Part shown: positions 28,887-36,782 of the stretch, in pieces
Layout of the letters: every line of letters starts with the position of its first letter
How positions within the stretch are numbered: position 1 is the first letter of the stretch
DNA from: Winogradskyella sp. PC-19
Lineage (GTDB): Bacteria > Bacteroidota > Bacteroidia > Flavobacteriales > Flavobacteriaceae
Reading direction: 5' to 3'
Assembly (NCBI RefSeq): GCF_002163855.1
Contig: NZ_CP019332.1
Span: 1,591,145 to 1,655,144 of the forward strand
DNA length: 64,000 bases
The notes under the pieces: generated by a model
Database searches by the model: none
What the model was told of the DNA's origin: nothing
Seen by the model: only the letters and a program-made list of their open reading frames with translations
Program-made: the position numbers and the translations under genes

Positions 28887-28925
28887 TGTCTGGTTGAGCA
28901 CAATCGAAATCTATTGAACTTCAAA
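28887..28925. repeat. Degenerate dispersed intergenic repeat
   Basis: The stretch GGTTGAGCACAATCGAAATC resembles the GGTTGAGCGCAGTCGAAA element that I recognise as scattered between genes in many flavobacterial genomes. It carries two substitutions and no clear second arm. It fills most of the gap between the DUF2723 gene and the deacetylase gene. Confidence 0.35.
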
Positions 28926-28967
28926 AATTTACAGATTTCGAACAGAGAACTTTATACGACTTTTACA

Positions 28968-29588
28968 ATGAAACTCGTTCCTGCAAAAACCCCAGGATTT
29001 ATAAAATCTTTATTCCCTAGTTTTATTTGGAATGTTGATACCCAAAAGCAGGAACTATACCTGACGTTTGATGATGGTCCAACTCCAGAAATTACACCTT
29101 GGGTTTTAGAACAACTAAAATTTTACAATGCAAAAGCTACTTTTTTTTGTATTGGTAGTAATATTAAAAAGTATCCTGAAATCTTTAAAGCAATCACAGA
29201 TGAAGGTCATGCTGTAGGCAATCACACTTATAATCATCTAAAAGGCTGGAAGCATAAAACAAAAGCCTACTTGGAAGATGTTTCAAAGACAAAAACTTTA
29301 ATAGACTCTAATCTTTTTCGTCCACCTTACGGTAAACTAAAAAATAAGCAAGCCAAGAGACTTCTACAACTGGGTTATAAGATTATAATGTGGGATGTGT
29401 TGTCCTTTGATTGGAAAGCTTCTATCTCTGAAGAAGAATGTTTTGAAAATATTGTCAATTCAGCTAAAAAAGGAAGTATTATTGTTATGCATGACAGTGT
29501 AAAAGCAAAACGAAATTTGAAAGCAGTTTTACCCAAGGTATTGAATTATTATAATGATAAAAGATATACCTTTAAATCAATTAACTAA
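28968..29588 (+). CDS. Polysaccharide deacetylase family protein (carbohydrate esterase 4 type)
   Basis: From the ATG at 28968 the product has 206 residues. NodB-homology motifs are all present: LTFDDGPTPEITPWVLEQL (motif 1, catalytic Asp and metal Asp), GNHTYNHLKG (motif 2, metal His pair), FRPPYGKL (motif 3), and IVMHDSVKAKRNL (motif 5). It should remove N-acetyl groups from an amino sugar polymer such as peptidoglycan. No signal peptide is evident, so location is open. The first 18 residues of the longer reading from 28914 fall in the degenerate repeat. The stop codon overlaps the stop of the next gene (convergent). Confidence 0.9.
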   Translation: MKLVPAKTPGFIKSLFPSFIWNVDTQKQELYLTFDDGPTPEITPWVLEQLKFYNAKATFFCIGSNIKKYPEIFKAITDEGHAVGNHTYNHLKGWKHKTKAYLEDVSKTKTLIDSNLFRPPYGKLKNKQAKRLLQLGYKIIMWDVLSFDWKASISEEECFENIVNSAKKGSIIVMHDSVKAKRNLKAVLPKVLNYYNDKRYTFKSIN

Positions 29589-29881
29589 ACATACTCCTGA
29601 ATAATACCAATAAGTGTATTGGCATCTTGTTCGCCACTGTGGCGCCATTTCATTTCGCCGTTTTTATAGATAATAAGTGTAGGTAAGCCTTTTACTCTTA
29701 AAGCTTCAGCAAGTTCTTGGTTTTTTTCTACATCAATTTTTATGACTTTGGCTTTATCGCCAAGCGCTGCAGCTACATCTCTAAGTACTGGATGCATTGC
29801 TGTAGATTGCTCGTTCAATTCTGTGAAGAAGTCAAGTAGCACAGGTTTGTCTACATCTATAAGCTCTCCAAATTTTGACAT
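29585..29881 (-). CDS. Thioredoxin-fold protein lacking the redox cysteines
   Basis: The 98-residue protein has the thioredoxin fold order: KPVLLDFFTELNEQS, KAKVIKIDVEKNQELAEALRV, the cis-proline strand GLPTLIIYKNG, and a C-terminal helix. The position of the WCGPC active site reads ELNEQST, and there is no cysteine anywhere in the protein, so it cannot act as a dithiol oxidoreductase. Chaperone-like binding or a partner role is possible. It is convergent with the deacetylase gene, sharing 4 nt at the stops. Confidence 0.88.
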   Translation of the reverse strand: MSKFGELIDVDKPVLLDFFTELNEQSTAMHPVLRDVAAALGDKAKVIKIDVEKNQELAEALRVKGLPTLIIYKNGEMKWRHSGEQDANTLIGIIQEYV

Positions 29882-29898
29882 ATCATTGCGGTTTTAGT

Positions 29899-29906
29899 CA
29901 AATATA
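29899..29906 (-). promoter_or_regulatory. Candidate -7 box of the thioredoxin-fold gene
   Basis: TATATTTG on the minus strand lies 18 nt upstream of the start codon at 29881. No TTG at a suitable -33 distance was found. The rest of the 134-nt gap to the next gene shows nothing else I can name. Confidence 0.4.
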
Positions 29907-30015
29907 TACTTCAAACTTAAGCATTTTTTTTTACTATACTTTGAATAAGGTATTGTATTGCTTTCATTTTGATACAATTATAAATATACAAAATTGTTTA
30001 ATGCAAAATTAGTAT

Positions 30016-31263
30016 CTAAACATTTTGAGTTTTCTTACCTTTTTTGAGCTCAATAACCGTTATTTCTGGCCAGATACCAACACGACCAGGAAATGCTAAA
30101 TAGCCAAAACCACGGTTGACATTTATATATTGTCCTAATTCTTCATAAATCCCAGCCCAACGCTTGTAACGCCATTTTACTGGACTCCATTTAAACCAGC
30201 CAGGAATTTCAATACCAAATTGCATACCATGTGTGTGACCGCTTAAGGTAAGATGGTAATGGTAATCATCATTGACAACCTCAGCGTCCCAATGGCTTGG
30301 ATCATGACTCAGTAAAACTTTAAAATCATCCTTACTTACTGCCGATTTTGCTTTTTGTAAATCTCCAGCCTTTTTAAAACCTCCTTTTCCCCAATTCTCT
30401 ACACCAACAATGGCGATGCGTTGCCCATCTTTTTCTATAAAACGATTTTCATTTAGTAATACATCGAAACCTATATCTTTTTGCAGTGACTTTAAATCCT
30501 CCAAATTTCTTGCTTTCTCTTCATCAGAATTCCATCTTACGTAATCACCGTAATCGTGATTCCCAAGGACAGAATACATACCGTCTTTTGCTTTGAGTTT
30601 ATTAAATACTGGCACATATGGCTCTAATTCTGTGGCTTTATTATTTACAATATCTCCAGTGAACAAAATAACATCACTTTGCTGTTCGTTAATTAAATCT
30701 ACAGCATATTTTACCTTTTCAATATTATCAAAACTTCCTGAATGGATATCGCTTATCTGCGTAAGCTTATAACCATCAAAAGCATCTGGTAAGTCTTCAA
30801 AATGAAGAACATATTTTAAGACTTTAAAATTGTACTTGCCCTTATACATGCCATAAAGAATAGATGTAAAAGGAATAGCGGCTAAACCAAGAGCAATTTG
30901 GCTAATAAACTTTCTGCGAGACGGAAAGTGTTTTACACCTTCTTCTCCTTCACTACCCTGCATAAAATAACTGTAAACACCTTGTGGTACTCTAAAAACA
31001 TCCTCTCCAAACATAATGGCAATAAGAACCAATTTTGGGACTACCATTGCAATTAAAAATCCTACAGCATAAGCATTAGTGTGAGAAAAACCATCACTTC
31101 TACTAAATCCAAAAAACTGATAAATAAAATTACCTAATACAGCAATTGTAAAAATCCAATACAATGCAAACCACCAATTACTTTTAGTTATAGTACGTAA
31201 CGATTGAAACGCATAATAATCTGCAATCGCAACGACAAGAATAAATATAAACCAACGAATCAT
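30016..31263 (-). CDS. Membrane-anchored metallophosphoesterase
   Basis: The 415-residue protein has about four hydrophobic segments in the first 150 residues and then a calcineurin-type phosphoesterase domain with all metal motifs: QISDIHSGSFDN near 170, LFTGDIVNN near 200, VLGNHDYGDYV near 235, LLSHDPSHWD near 320 and LSGHTHGMQFG near 343. It is similar to YkuE/YaeI-type enzymes; the substrate cannot be told from the sequence. It stands 43 nt downstream of the beta-mannosidase start-to-stop run on the same strand, with a 43-nt gap, so read-through from the glycan operon is possible. Confidence 0.9.
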   Translation of the reverse strand: MIRWFIFILVVAIADYYAFQSLRTITKSNWWFALYWIFTIAVLGNFIYQFFGFSRSDGFSHTNAYAVGFLIAMVVPKLVLIAIMFGEDVFRVPQGVYSYFMQGSEGEEGVKHFPSRRKFISQIALGLAAIPFTSILYGMYKGKYNFKVLKYVLHFEDLPDAFDGYKLTQISDIHSGSFDNIEKVKYAVDLINEQQSDVILFTGDIVNNKATELEPYVPVFNKLKAKDGMYSVLGNHDYGDYVRWNSDEEKARNLEDLKSLQKDIGFDVLLNENRFIEKDGQRIAIVGVENWGKGGFKKAGDLQKAKSAVSKDDFKVLLSHDPSHWDAEVVNDDYHYHLTLSGHTHGMQFGIEIPGWFKWSPVKWRYKRWAGIYEELGQYINVNRGFGYLAFPGRVGIWPEITVIELKKGKKTQNV

Positions 31264-31306
31264 CTATGAAGTTTAAAAATTCAAAGTTACAAAGACACTA
31301 ACCGAC

Positions 31307-33775
31307 TTATCTTACAAAAGTGTTAAAGGTTTTAAGCTCCAAGTCATCAAGTGATTTAGCATCTGTTTTAAAATGAATGGCATACGTCTTATTTGGAAGC
31401 ATGTCAAAAAAGTTATCTGAGAAATGTCCTTTCGTTTTCGAATAGAGAAATACATCTTTCTGAAAGGTTTCGCTTTGCAATTCAATAGTAAATCCATCAT
31501 CAGATTTTATAATTCGTTGATGTATTTCTGCTTGATATAATTTTAAATCTTTTGGTTTTACAAAAAAATCAATCGCTATTTTACCATTGAATTTAGTAGC
31601 TAAATAGACTTCGTCTTTATTGAACTCTAAACCATCGAAATTTATTCGATATTTTTTGTCTTTTGAAAACGGACTAACTTTAATATTTTTACCAATACTC
31701 CAAATAGAGTCGTTATTAAAGGTTCTTATTTCTACTTTCAAATAACCCTCTTCTATTTGAAAACTGTCATTTATGAGGAAAGTTTCAATGATATCTCCTT
31801 TGATAGTATTTGAAATCAAAACATCCTCAAAACTTTGCTTTGCCTTGTAGTGTAACGCCTTCCAGTTACCCATAAAGTCAATACTACTCCATGAAACAGC
31901 TGGCCAACAGTCGTTGAGTTGCCAATACAAAGTTCCCATATTATAAGGTTTAGCGCGACGCTGCGCTTCAATGCCTTTTGTTATGCCGTAAGCTTGCAAA
32001 AGCTGACTCATATAAACATAATCTTCAGCATTAGTTGGCACAGGAAAATCGCGTTTCATGTAGTCATCTATCAACTCAAATCCTCTAATATGTTTTTGAT
32101 GATTTTTAAACCCTTCAGAAGAAATATCTATACTATCACTTTGATTGATATATCTAATAGCTTCATAACTCGGAAACGACTGAAAGCCAAACTCACTCAT
32201 AAAACGTGGTACATTTTCTTCGAGATGCTCAAACGGATAAGAGTCATGCCAAATCCACCAATCGTGAGCATCGCCTTCGATTTTATATTTAGGATTTCCA
32301 CGTCCATATTTTGGTGAACTTTCCCAATAGTCAGTATCTGGTAATTTTGAAACTGTATTTGGCAAAATAGAATCAAAAACCTTTAGGTAATTATTCCAAA
32401 TCTCTTCTTTTTCTTCTTCACTTCTATTCGCCTGCCAACCCCAACGATGCCAACCTTCAGAATTTTCATTATTTCCACACCAAAGTGCAATTGAAGCGTG
32501 ATTTCGTAGTCGCTTTACATTATCTTCAGCTTCTTGTTTTAGATTTTCTAAAAAGTCATCATCGCCAGGATACATGGCACAAGCAAACATAAAATCTTGC
32601 CAAACTAAGATGCCTTTTTCATCACATAAATCATAAAACATATCATTCTCATAAATACCGCCACCCCAAACTCTGAGCATGTTCATGTTTGCATCAACCA
32701 CGTCATCTAATAGTTTCTCATAATGCGTGTTCGTCACTTTATCTTGAAAGCTATTTTGAGGAATATAATTTGCGCCTTTTGCATAAACTGGTTTACCATT
32801 AACCTTAAAATAAAAGCTTTCACCAATACTATCTTTTTCGGTAACCAATTCAATATCTCGGATGCCGTATTTAGTTGAAACGCTATCTAGTATTTTTTTA
32901 CCATCTTTAACGACCACTTTAATGTCATATAAATAAGGTTCGCCTAGGTTATGTGGCCACCAGAGTTTTGGGTTTTTGATTTGAAACGAGACAACACCTA
33001 TCATGTCGGAAGGCAATTTCTTATGTAATTGAATAAGTGTATCATTTACATAAACTTCGTAAGAATATTCAGTTGAAGGATAGTCTTCAAGTAAAATATT
33101 GAAATCGGCTTTAGAATCGGTTAGTTGTCGGAGCTTTATTTGAGTGTTTTCTTTTCTAAGATGAATATCATTCCAACCAACCAGCTTAATCGGTCGCCAA
33201 ATACCACTTGTATTTAGTTTTGGTCCCCAATCCCAACCGTATTGAAATTGTGCTTTTCGGGTAAAAATACGGTCACCTTCTGGTAACTCATAAGGCAGTT
33301 TTGCTTTCTCAATAGCTTCTTGTTTTGATGTCGATTCGAAAACTATTCGTAACTCATTCTCAGGTTTTAAAAGTGGTTTTACAATTAAATCAAATTCTCG
33401 AAATGCGTTGTTGGTTTTTAAAATTAGACTATCATTCAAATACACTGAAGCATAAGCATCTAAGCCTTCAAAATTGAGTTCTAAATTCTTCTTCTCTAAT
33501 GTTTCTTCTTTGACTGAAAATGTAGTCTTGTATTCCCAATCTTCTTGTGATACCCACTGTACTTTTTCTTCGTTATCGTTAATAAATGGGTCTTCAATAA
33601 GTTTGTTTTCTAATAAGTCTGAAAACACATTTCCAGGAACGATTGCCGACTTCCAAACGGTATCATTTACTTTTTTGAATTCCCAGTTTTGGTTTAATTC
33701 AATAGTAACCGGAACATCGTATTTTGGTTGGCAACTGAAAGCAAATAAAATTAAAAACAGATAGCTATATCTCAT
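31307..33775 (-). CDS. GH2 beta-mannosidase, lipoprotein
   Basis: The 822-residue protein begins with a lipoprotein signal (MRYSYLFLILFAFSCQ). It has the GH2 plan: N-terminal sugar-binding domain, Ig-like domain, and TIM barrel from about residue 320. The acid/base motif WCGNNENSEGW near 430 and the nucleophile motif FMSEFGFQSFPS near 525 are both intact, and LRVWGGGIYEND and MGTLYWQLNDCWPAVSW are typical of beta-mannosidases. It should cleave the Man-beta-1,4-GlcNAc bond of the N-glycan core. It overlaps cutC by 11 nt, so it is the third gene of a GH20-cutC-GH2 operon. Confidence 0.92.
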   Translation of the reverse strand: MRYSYLFLILFAFSCQPKYDVPVTIELNQNWEFKKVNDTVWKSAIVPGNVFSDLLENKLIEDPFINDNEEKVQWVSQEDWEYKTTFSVKEETLEKKNLELNFEGLDAYASVYLNDSLILKTNNAFREFDLIVKPLLKPENELRIVFESTSKQEAIEKAKLPYELPEGDRIFTRKAQFQYGWDWGPKLNTSGIWRPIKLVGWNDIHLRKENTQIKLRQLTDSKADFNILLEDYPSTEYSYEVYVNDTLIQLHKKLPSDMIGVVSFQIKNPKLWWPHNLGEPYLYDIKVVVKDGKKILDSVSTKYGIRDIELVTEKDSIGESFYFKVNGKPVYAKGANYIPQNSFQDKVTNTHYEKLLDDVVDANMNMLRVWGGGIYENDMFYDLCDEKGILVWQDFMFACAMYPGDDDFLENLKQEAEDNVKRLRNHASIALWCGNNENSEGWHRWGWQANRSEEEKEEIWNNYLKVFDSILPNTVSKLPDTDYWESSPKYGRGNPKYKIEGDAHDWWIWHDSYPFEHLEENVPRFMSEFGFQSFPSYEAIRYINQSDSIDISSEGFKNHQKHIRGFELIDDYMKRDFPVPTNAEDYVYMSQLLQAYGITKGIEAQRRAKPYNMGTLYWQLNDCWPAVSWSSIDFMGNWKALHYKAKQSFEDVLISNTIKGDIIETFLINDSFQIEEGYLKVEIRTFNNDSIWSIGKNIKVSPFSKDKKYRINFDGLEFNKDEVYLATKFNGKIAIDFFVKPKDLKLYQAEIHQRIIKSDDGFTIELQSETFQKDVFLYSKTKGHFSDNFFDMLPNKTYAIHFKTDAKSLDDLELKTFNTFVR

Positions 33776-34454
33776 TAAGTATGTCCTTTATTTTTTGAAT
33801 GTCCGAAACTGTTTGCGTCATCCCAAAAATAGAATGCTCTTGTTCAATTTTTTTAGAAACAGAAGCATGAATTTCCTTCAAACCAGCAGCTTTAAATTTT
33901 AAAGTATTTTTAGGTGAAATGCCTCCACCGGATAAAATGATAATTCTGTCGTTAGCAATTTCATGTAACTCTTTTATTAAACCCAAGCCTTCTTCTGCTG
34001 ATGATTTTTGTCCAGAAGTTAATACACGTTCAACGCCCAGATTAATTAATTGCTCCAATGCTTCTTCTGGATTAATAACCTCATCAAAAGCACGATGAAA
34101 CGTAAATGCTAATGGTTTTGAAAGCTCTACTAATTCTTTTGTTCGTTTTATATCTATAGTTTTATCAAGATTTAATACTCCAGAAACTATGCCCTCGCAA
34201 CCTAAATCTTTACATAGTTGAATGTCTTTTTTCATGATTTCAAACTCCGCATCAGAATACACAAAGTTTCCGCTTCGAGGTCTAATTAAAACAAAAACTT
34301 GGATGTCTAAATTTTCAACCACTTGTTTCAATAAACCATAAGATGGTGTGATGCCACCAACTGATAATTCTTGACATAATTCAATACGGTGTACACCTGC
34401 GTCTTGGGCATTTTTTGCAGATTGATAAGAATTGGCGCAGACTTCTAAGAGCAT
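33765..34454 (-). CDS. cutC: CutC family protein
   Basis: The 229-residue TIM-barrel protein matches CutC: LLEVCANSYQSAKNAQDAGVHRIELCQELSVGG, VFVLIRPRSGNFVYS, FTFHRAFDE, RVLTSGQKSSAEEG and ILSGGGISPKN. It has no signal peptide and is cytoplasmic. The name refers to copper homeostasis, but the copper phenotype of E. coli cutC was later traced to the MicL small RNA encoded at the same locus, so the biochemical role is open. Here it sits between GH20 and beta-mannosidase genes, with a 1-nt gap upstream and an 11-nt overlap downstream, which ties it to glycan use. Confidence 0.9.
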   Translation of the reverse strand: MLLEVCANSYQSAKNAQDAGVHRIELCQELSVGGITPSYGLLKQVVENLDIQVFVLIRPRSGNFVYSDAEFEIMKKDIQLCKDLGCEGIVSGVLNLDKTIDIKRTKELVELSKPLAFTFHRAFDEVINPEEALEQLINLGVERVLTSGQKSSAEEGLGLIKELHEIANDRIIILSGGGISPKNTLKFKAAGLKEIHASVSKKIEQEHSIFGMTQTVSDIQKIKDILNEI

Positions 34455-34455
34455 A

Positions 34456-36744
34456 TTAGTTAACTATAATTTCATCAATAAAGGTCCAAGCATTATTGCC
34501 AGTCCCTTGTTTTCCTGATGGGATTTTGCCGTAGTTTTTGACTACTATTTCTATTTGACTAACTATAGTAGGTTCCATTTTATAAGAATGGTTAACTAAT
34601 ATATCTCCCTTATTTTTAATAAGGTTAATGTCATGAATTGTTCTTCCGTCTTCTTGAAGTTTGAAACTAAAACCTATTTCCTCTGGTGCATAAATCCATT
34701 GCCCATTTCCGTTATGAAATCGAGTGGAGATTGAGTTAATCTCTTTAGGTGTTTGAAAGTCTATCGTTATAATTATATCCTCGCCCCAAAACCCTAACCA
34801 CTCTTTATCACCATAGCGCGTATCACTTCCATTAATGCCATTTATTAAACCTTGTGCACCACTACCCGAATAGGCTTTATGAGACGCTTTATCTATGGAG
34901 ATTTTTGCACCAACAGCTTTATGAAAATTAATGTTTTGAGTAAAAGTTTTTCCGAGTTGTTCTTCTGAATTAAAAACTGCTGCCTTTATAGTTGCATTTT
35001 CAGTGATTGGTATTTTAGAAGTATAAGTTTCTGAATTTAAATCAGGCTTACTTCCATCTAATGTATATCGAATGTCTTTTCCTTCTGTAAGCGTTTCTAA
35101 TTTGTAATATGACTTGTTATTAACTGAAATCATCTCACCTTCTATTTCGTATAAATGGTTCGCATAATTGATATCCAAAACGTCTAGTCGTTTATTGAAA
35201 TTCTCAACTCTAGAAACAAAATTCTCATAATCTTTATGTTCCTGATTTGTCCACACCACTTCACTCATTGCTAGAATTCTAGGAAATGCCATATACTCTA
35301 CTTGCTCAGATGTTGGCATATATTCTGTCCAAATATTTCCTTGTGCCCCTAAAACATATTTGGCTTCGCCTGTCGTTAATTCTTCAGGAATTGGATTAAA
35401 ACTATACACCTTTTCAAGCGGAAGATAGCCGCCAATTGCTGTGGGTTCGTCTTCATTATCAGATTGGTAATAATCAAAATAGCAATGAGAAGTTGGCGTC
35501 ATCACTACATTATGCCCTGACTTTGCTGCCTCAACGGCACCATTTGTTCCTCGCCATGACATCACTGTTGCATTTGGTGCTAAACCACCTTCTAGAATTT
35601 CGTCCCAACCGATAATCTGTTTCCCTTTAGAATTCAAATATTTTTCCATTCGGGTAATAAAATAATTCTGAAGTTCATGCTCATCCTTAAGATCTTCTGA
35701 TTTTATTTTAGCTTGGCAAGCTTCGCATGTTTTCCATCTTGTTTTTGGTGCTTCATCGCCACCGATATGAATATACTCACTAGGAAAAAGTGCTATTACC
35801 TCATCCAAAACATCCTCGAGAAAATCGAAGGTTTGCTCTTTGGTGCAATACACCTCTTCAAAAACACCCCATTTTGTTGCAACTTCAACTTGTTCACCTG
35901 TACATCCCAATTCTGGATATGCTGCGATTGCTGCTTGACTATGGCCTGGCATTTCAATTTCTGGAATAACCGTAACAAAACGCTCTTGTGCATAAGCTAC
36001 AATCTCTTTCACTTGGTCTTGGGTGTAATAACCACCATATTTTTTACCATCAAACTGGTGTGGTTGGTCACTATAATGACCAATCAGTGTTTCTTTTCTG
36101 TAAGCGGCAATTTCTTGTAGCTTTGGGTATTTTTTAATTTCAATACGCCAACCTTGGTCTTCGGTTAGGTGCCAGTGAAACGTATTCATTTTCAGTATTG
36201 CTAGCGCATCTATATATTTTTTTATAAATGCTACAGGATACATATGCCTGCCGACATCTAGGTGCATTCCCCGATATTTAAATCGTGGTTCATCTTCAAT
36301 TTGTAGACTTTGAATTTTGATGCCTTTAGACTCCAAACTGCCATTAAGAAATTCTGCTGGTAATAATTGAATTAAGGATTGTACTGCATAAAAAGCACCT
36401 TTTGATGAGTTCGATTTTATTAAAATTTCTTTTGAATTAATATCTAATATATAGGCTTCAGGATTTTTAATGCTTTGGTCAAATTCAAATTTTATGGCAT
36501 TAGATTTACCTGTATTCGCACCAAAAACAGGAGTGACTAATGATTTCCAATAGGACACAGCTGTTTCCAATTCAGAATCATAAACAAGGTCTGTGTCTGA
36601 ACTTAAATAAAAATCACCTTCTGTAATATTTAAATTATTAGGAGTAGGAATTATTTGAGGTTGAATAACGATTTGCTCATTCTCTTGACAAGCAAAACAA
36701 ATAAAAACCAAAAATAAAATGATGTACTTTTTCTTGAAATTCAT
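34456..36744 (-). CDS. GH20 beta-N-acetylhexosaminidase, lipoprotein, with C-terminal accessory modules
   Basis: The 762-residue protein starts with a lipoprotein signal ending FACQENEQ. It has a GH20 N-terminal domain (about 30-150) and a catalytic barrel with FKYRGMHLDVGRHMYPV, FHWHLTEDQGWRIEIKKYP and the catalytic pair in HIGGDEAPKTRW. After about residue 540 come a chitobiase C-terminal-like module (RYTLDGSKPDLNSETY) and a beta-sandwich module (SGSGAQGLINGINGSDTRYG ... AWTFIDEIIVN). It should remove beta-linked GlcNAc from chitobiose. The acidic residues after the lipid-bearing Cys fit the surface-export pattern reported in Bacteroidota, which is an inference. First gene of its operon. 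Confidence 0.93.
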   Translation of the reverse strand: MNFKKKYIILFLVFICFACQENEQIVIQPQIIPTPNNLNITEGDFYLSSDTDLVYDSELETAVSYWKSLVTPVFGANTGKSNAIKFEFDQSIKNPEAYILDINSKEILIKSNSSKGAFYAVQSLIQLLPAEFLNGSLESKGIKIQSLQIEDEPRFKYRGMHLDVGRHMYPVAFIKKYIDALAILKMNTFHWHLTEDQGWRIEIKKYPKLQEIAAYRKETLIGHYSDQPHQFDGKKYGGYYTQDQVKEIVAYAQERFVTVIPEIEMPGHSQAAIAAYPELGCTGEQVEVATKWGVFEEVYCTKEQTFDFLEDVLDEVIALFPSEYIHIGGDEAPKTRWKTCEACQAKIKSEDLKDEHELQNYFITRMEKYLNSKGKQIIGWDEILEGGLAPNATVMSWRGTNGAVEAAKSGHNVVMTPTSHCYFDYYQSDNEDEPTAIGGYLPLEKVYSFNPIPEELTTGEAKYVLGAQGNIWTEYMPTSEQVEYMAFPRILAMSEVVWTNQEHKDYENFVSRVENFNKRLDVLDINYANHLYEIEGEMISVNNKSYYKLETLTEGKDIRYTLDGSKPDLNSETYTSKIPITENATIKAAVFNSEEQLGKTFTQNINFHKAVGAKISIDKASHKAYSGSGAQGLINGINGSDTRYGDKEWLGFWGEDIIITIDFQTPKEINSISTRFHNGNGQWIYAPEEIGFSFKLQEDGRTIHDINLIKNKGDILVNHSYKMEPTIVSQIEIVVKNYGKIPSGKQGTGNNAWTFIDEIIVN

Positions 36745-36782
36745 TTTAGTATCTTAGGTGCATTAAAATTAGTAATCTTTTG
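36745..36782. promoter_or_regulatory. Compact divergent promoter region of the glycan locus
   Basis: Only 38 nt separate the start codons of the GH20 and GH92 genes. Near-consensus -7 boxes can be seen on both strands (TATCTTAG at 36750-36757 plus; TAATTTTA at 36771-36764 minus), each with one mismatch and no good -33 TTG. Control elements must overlap coding sequence on one or both sides. Confidence 0.35.
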
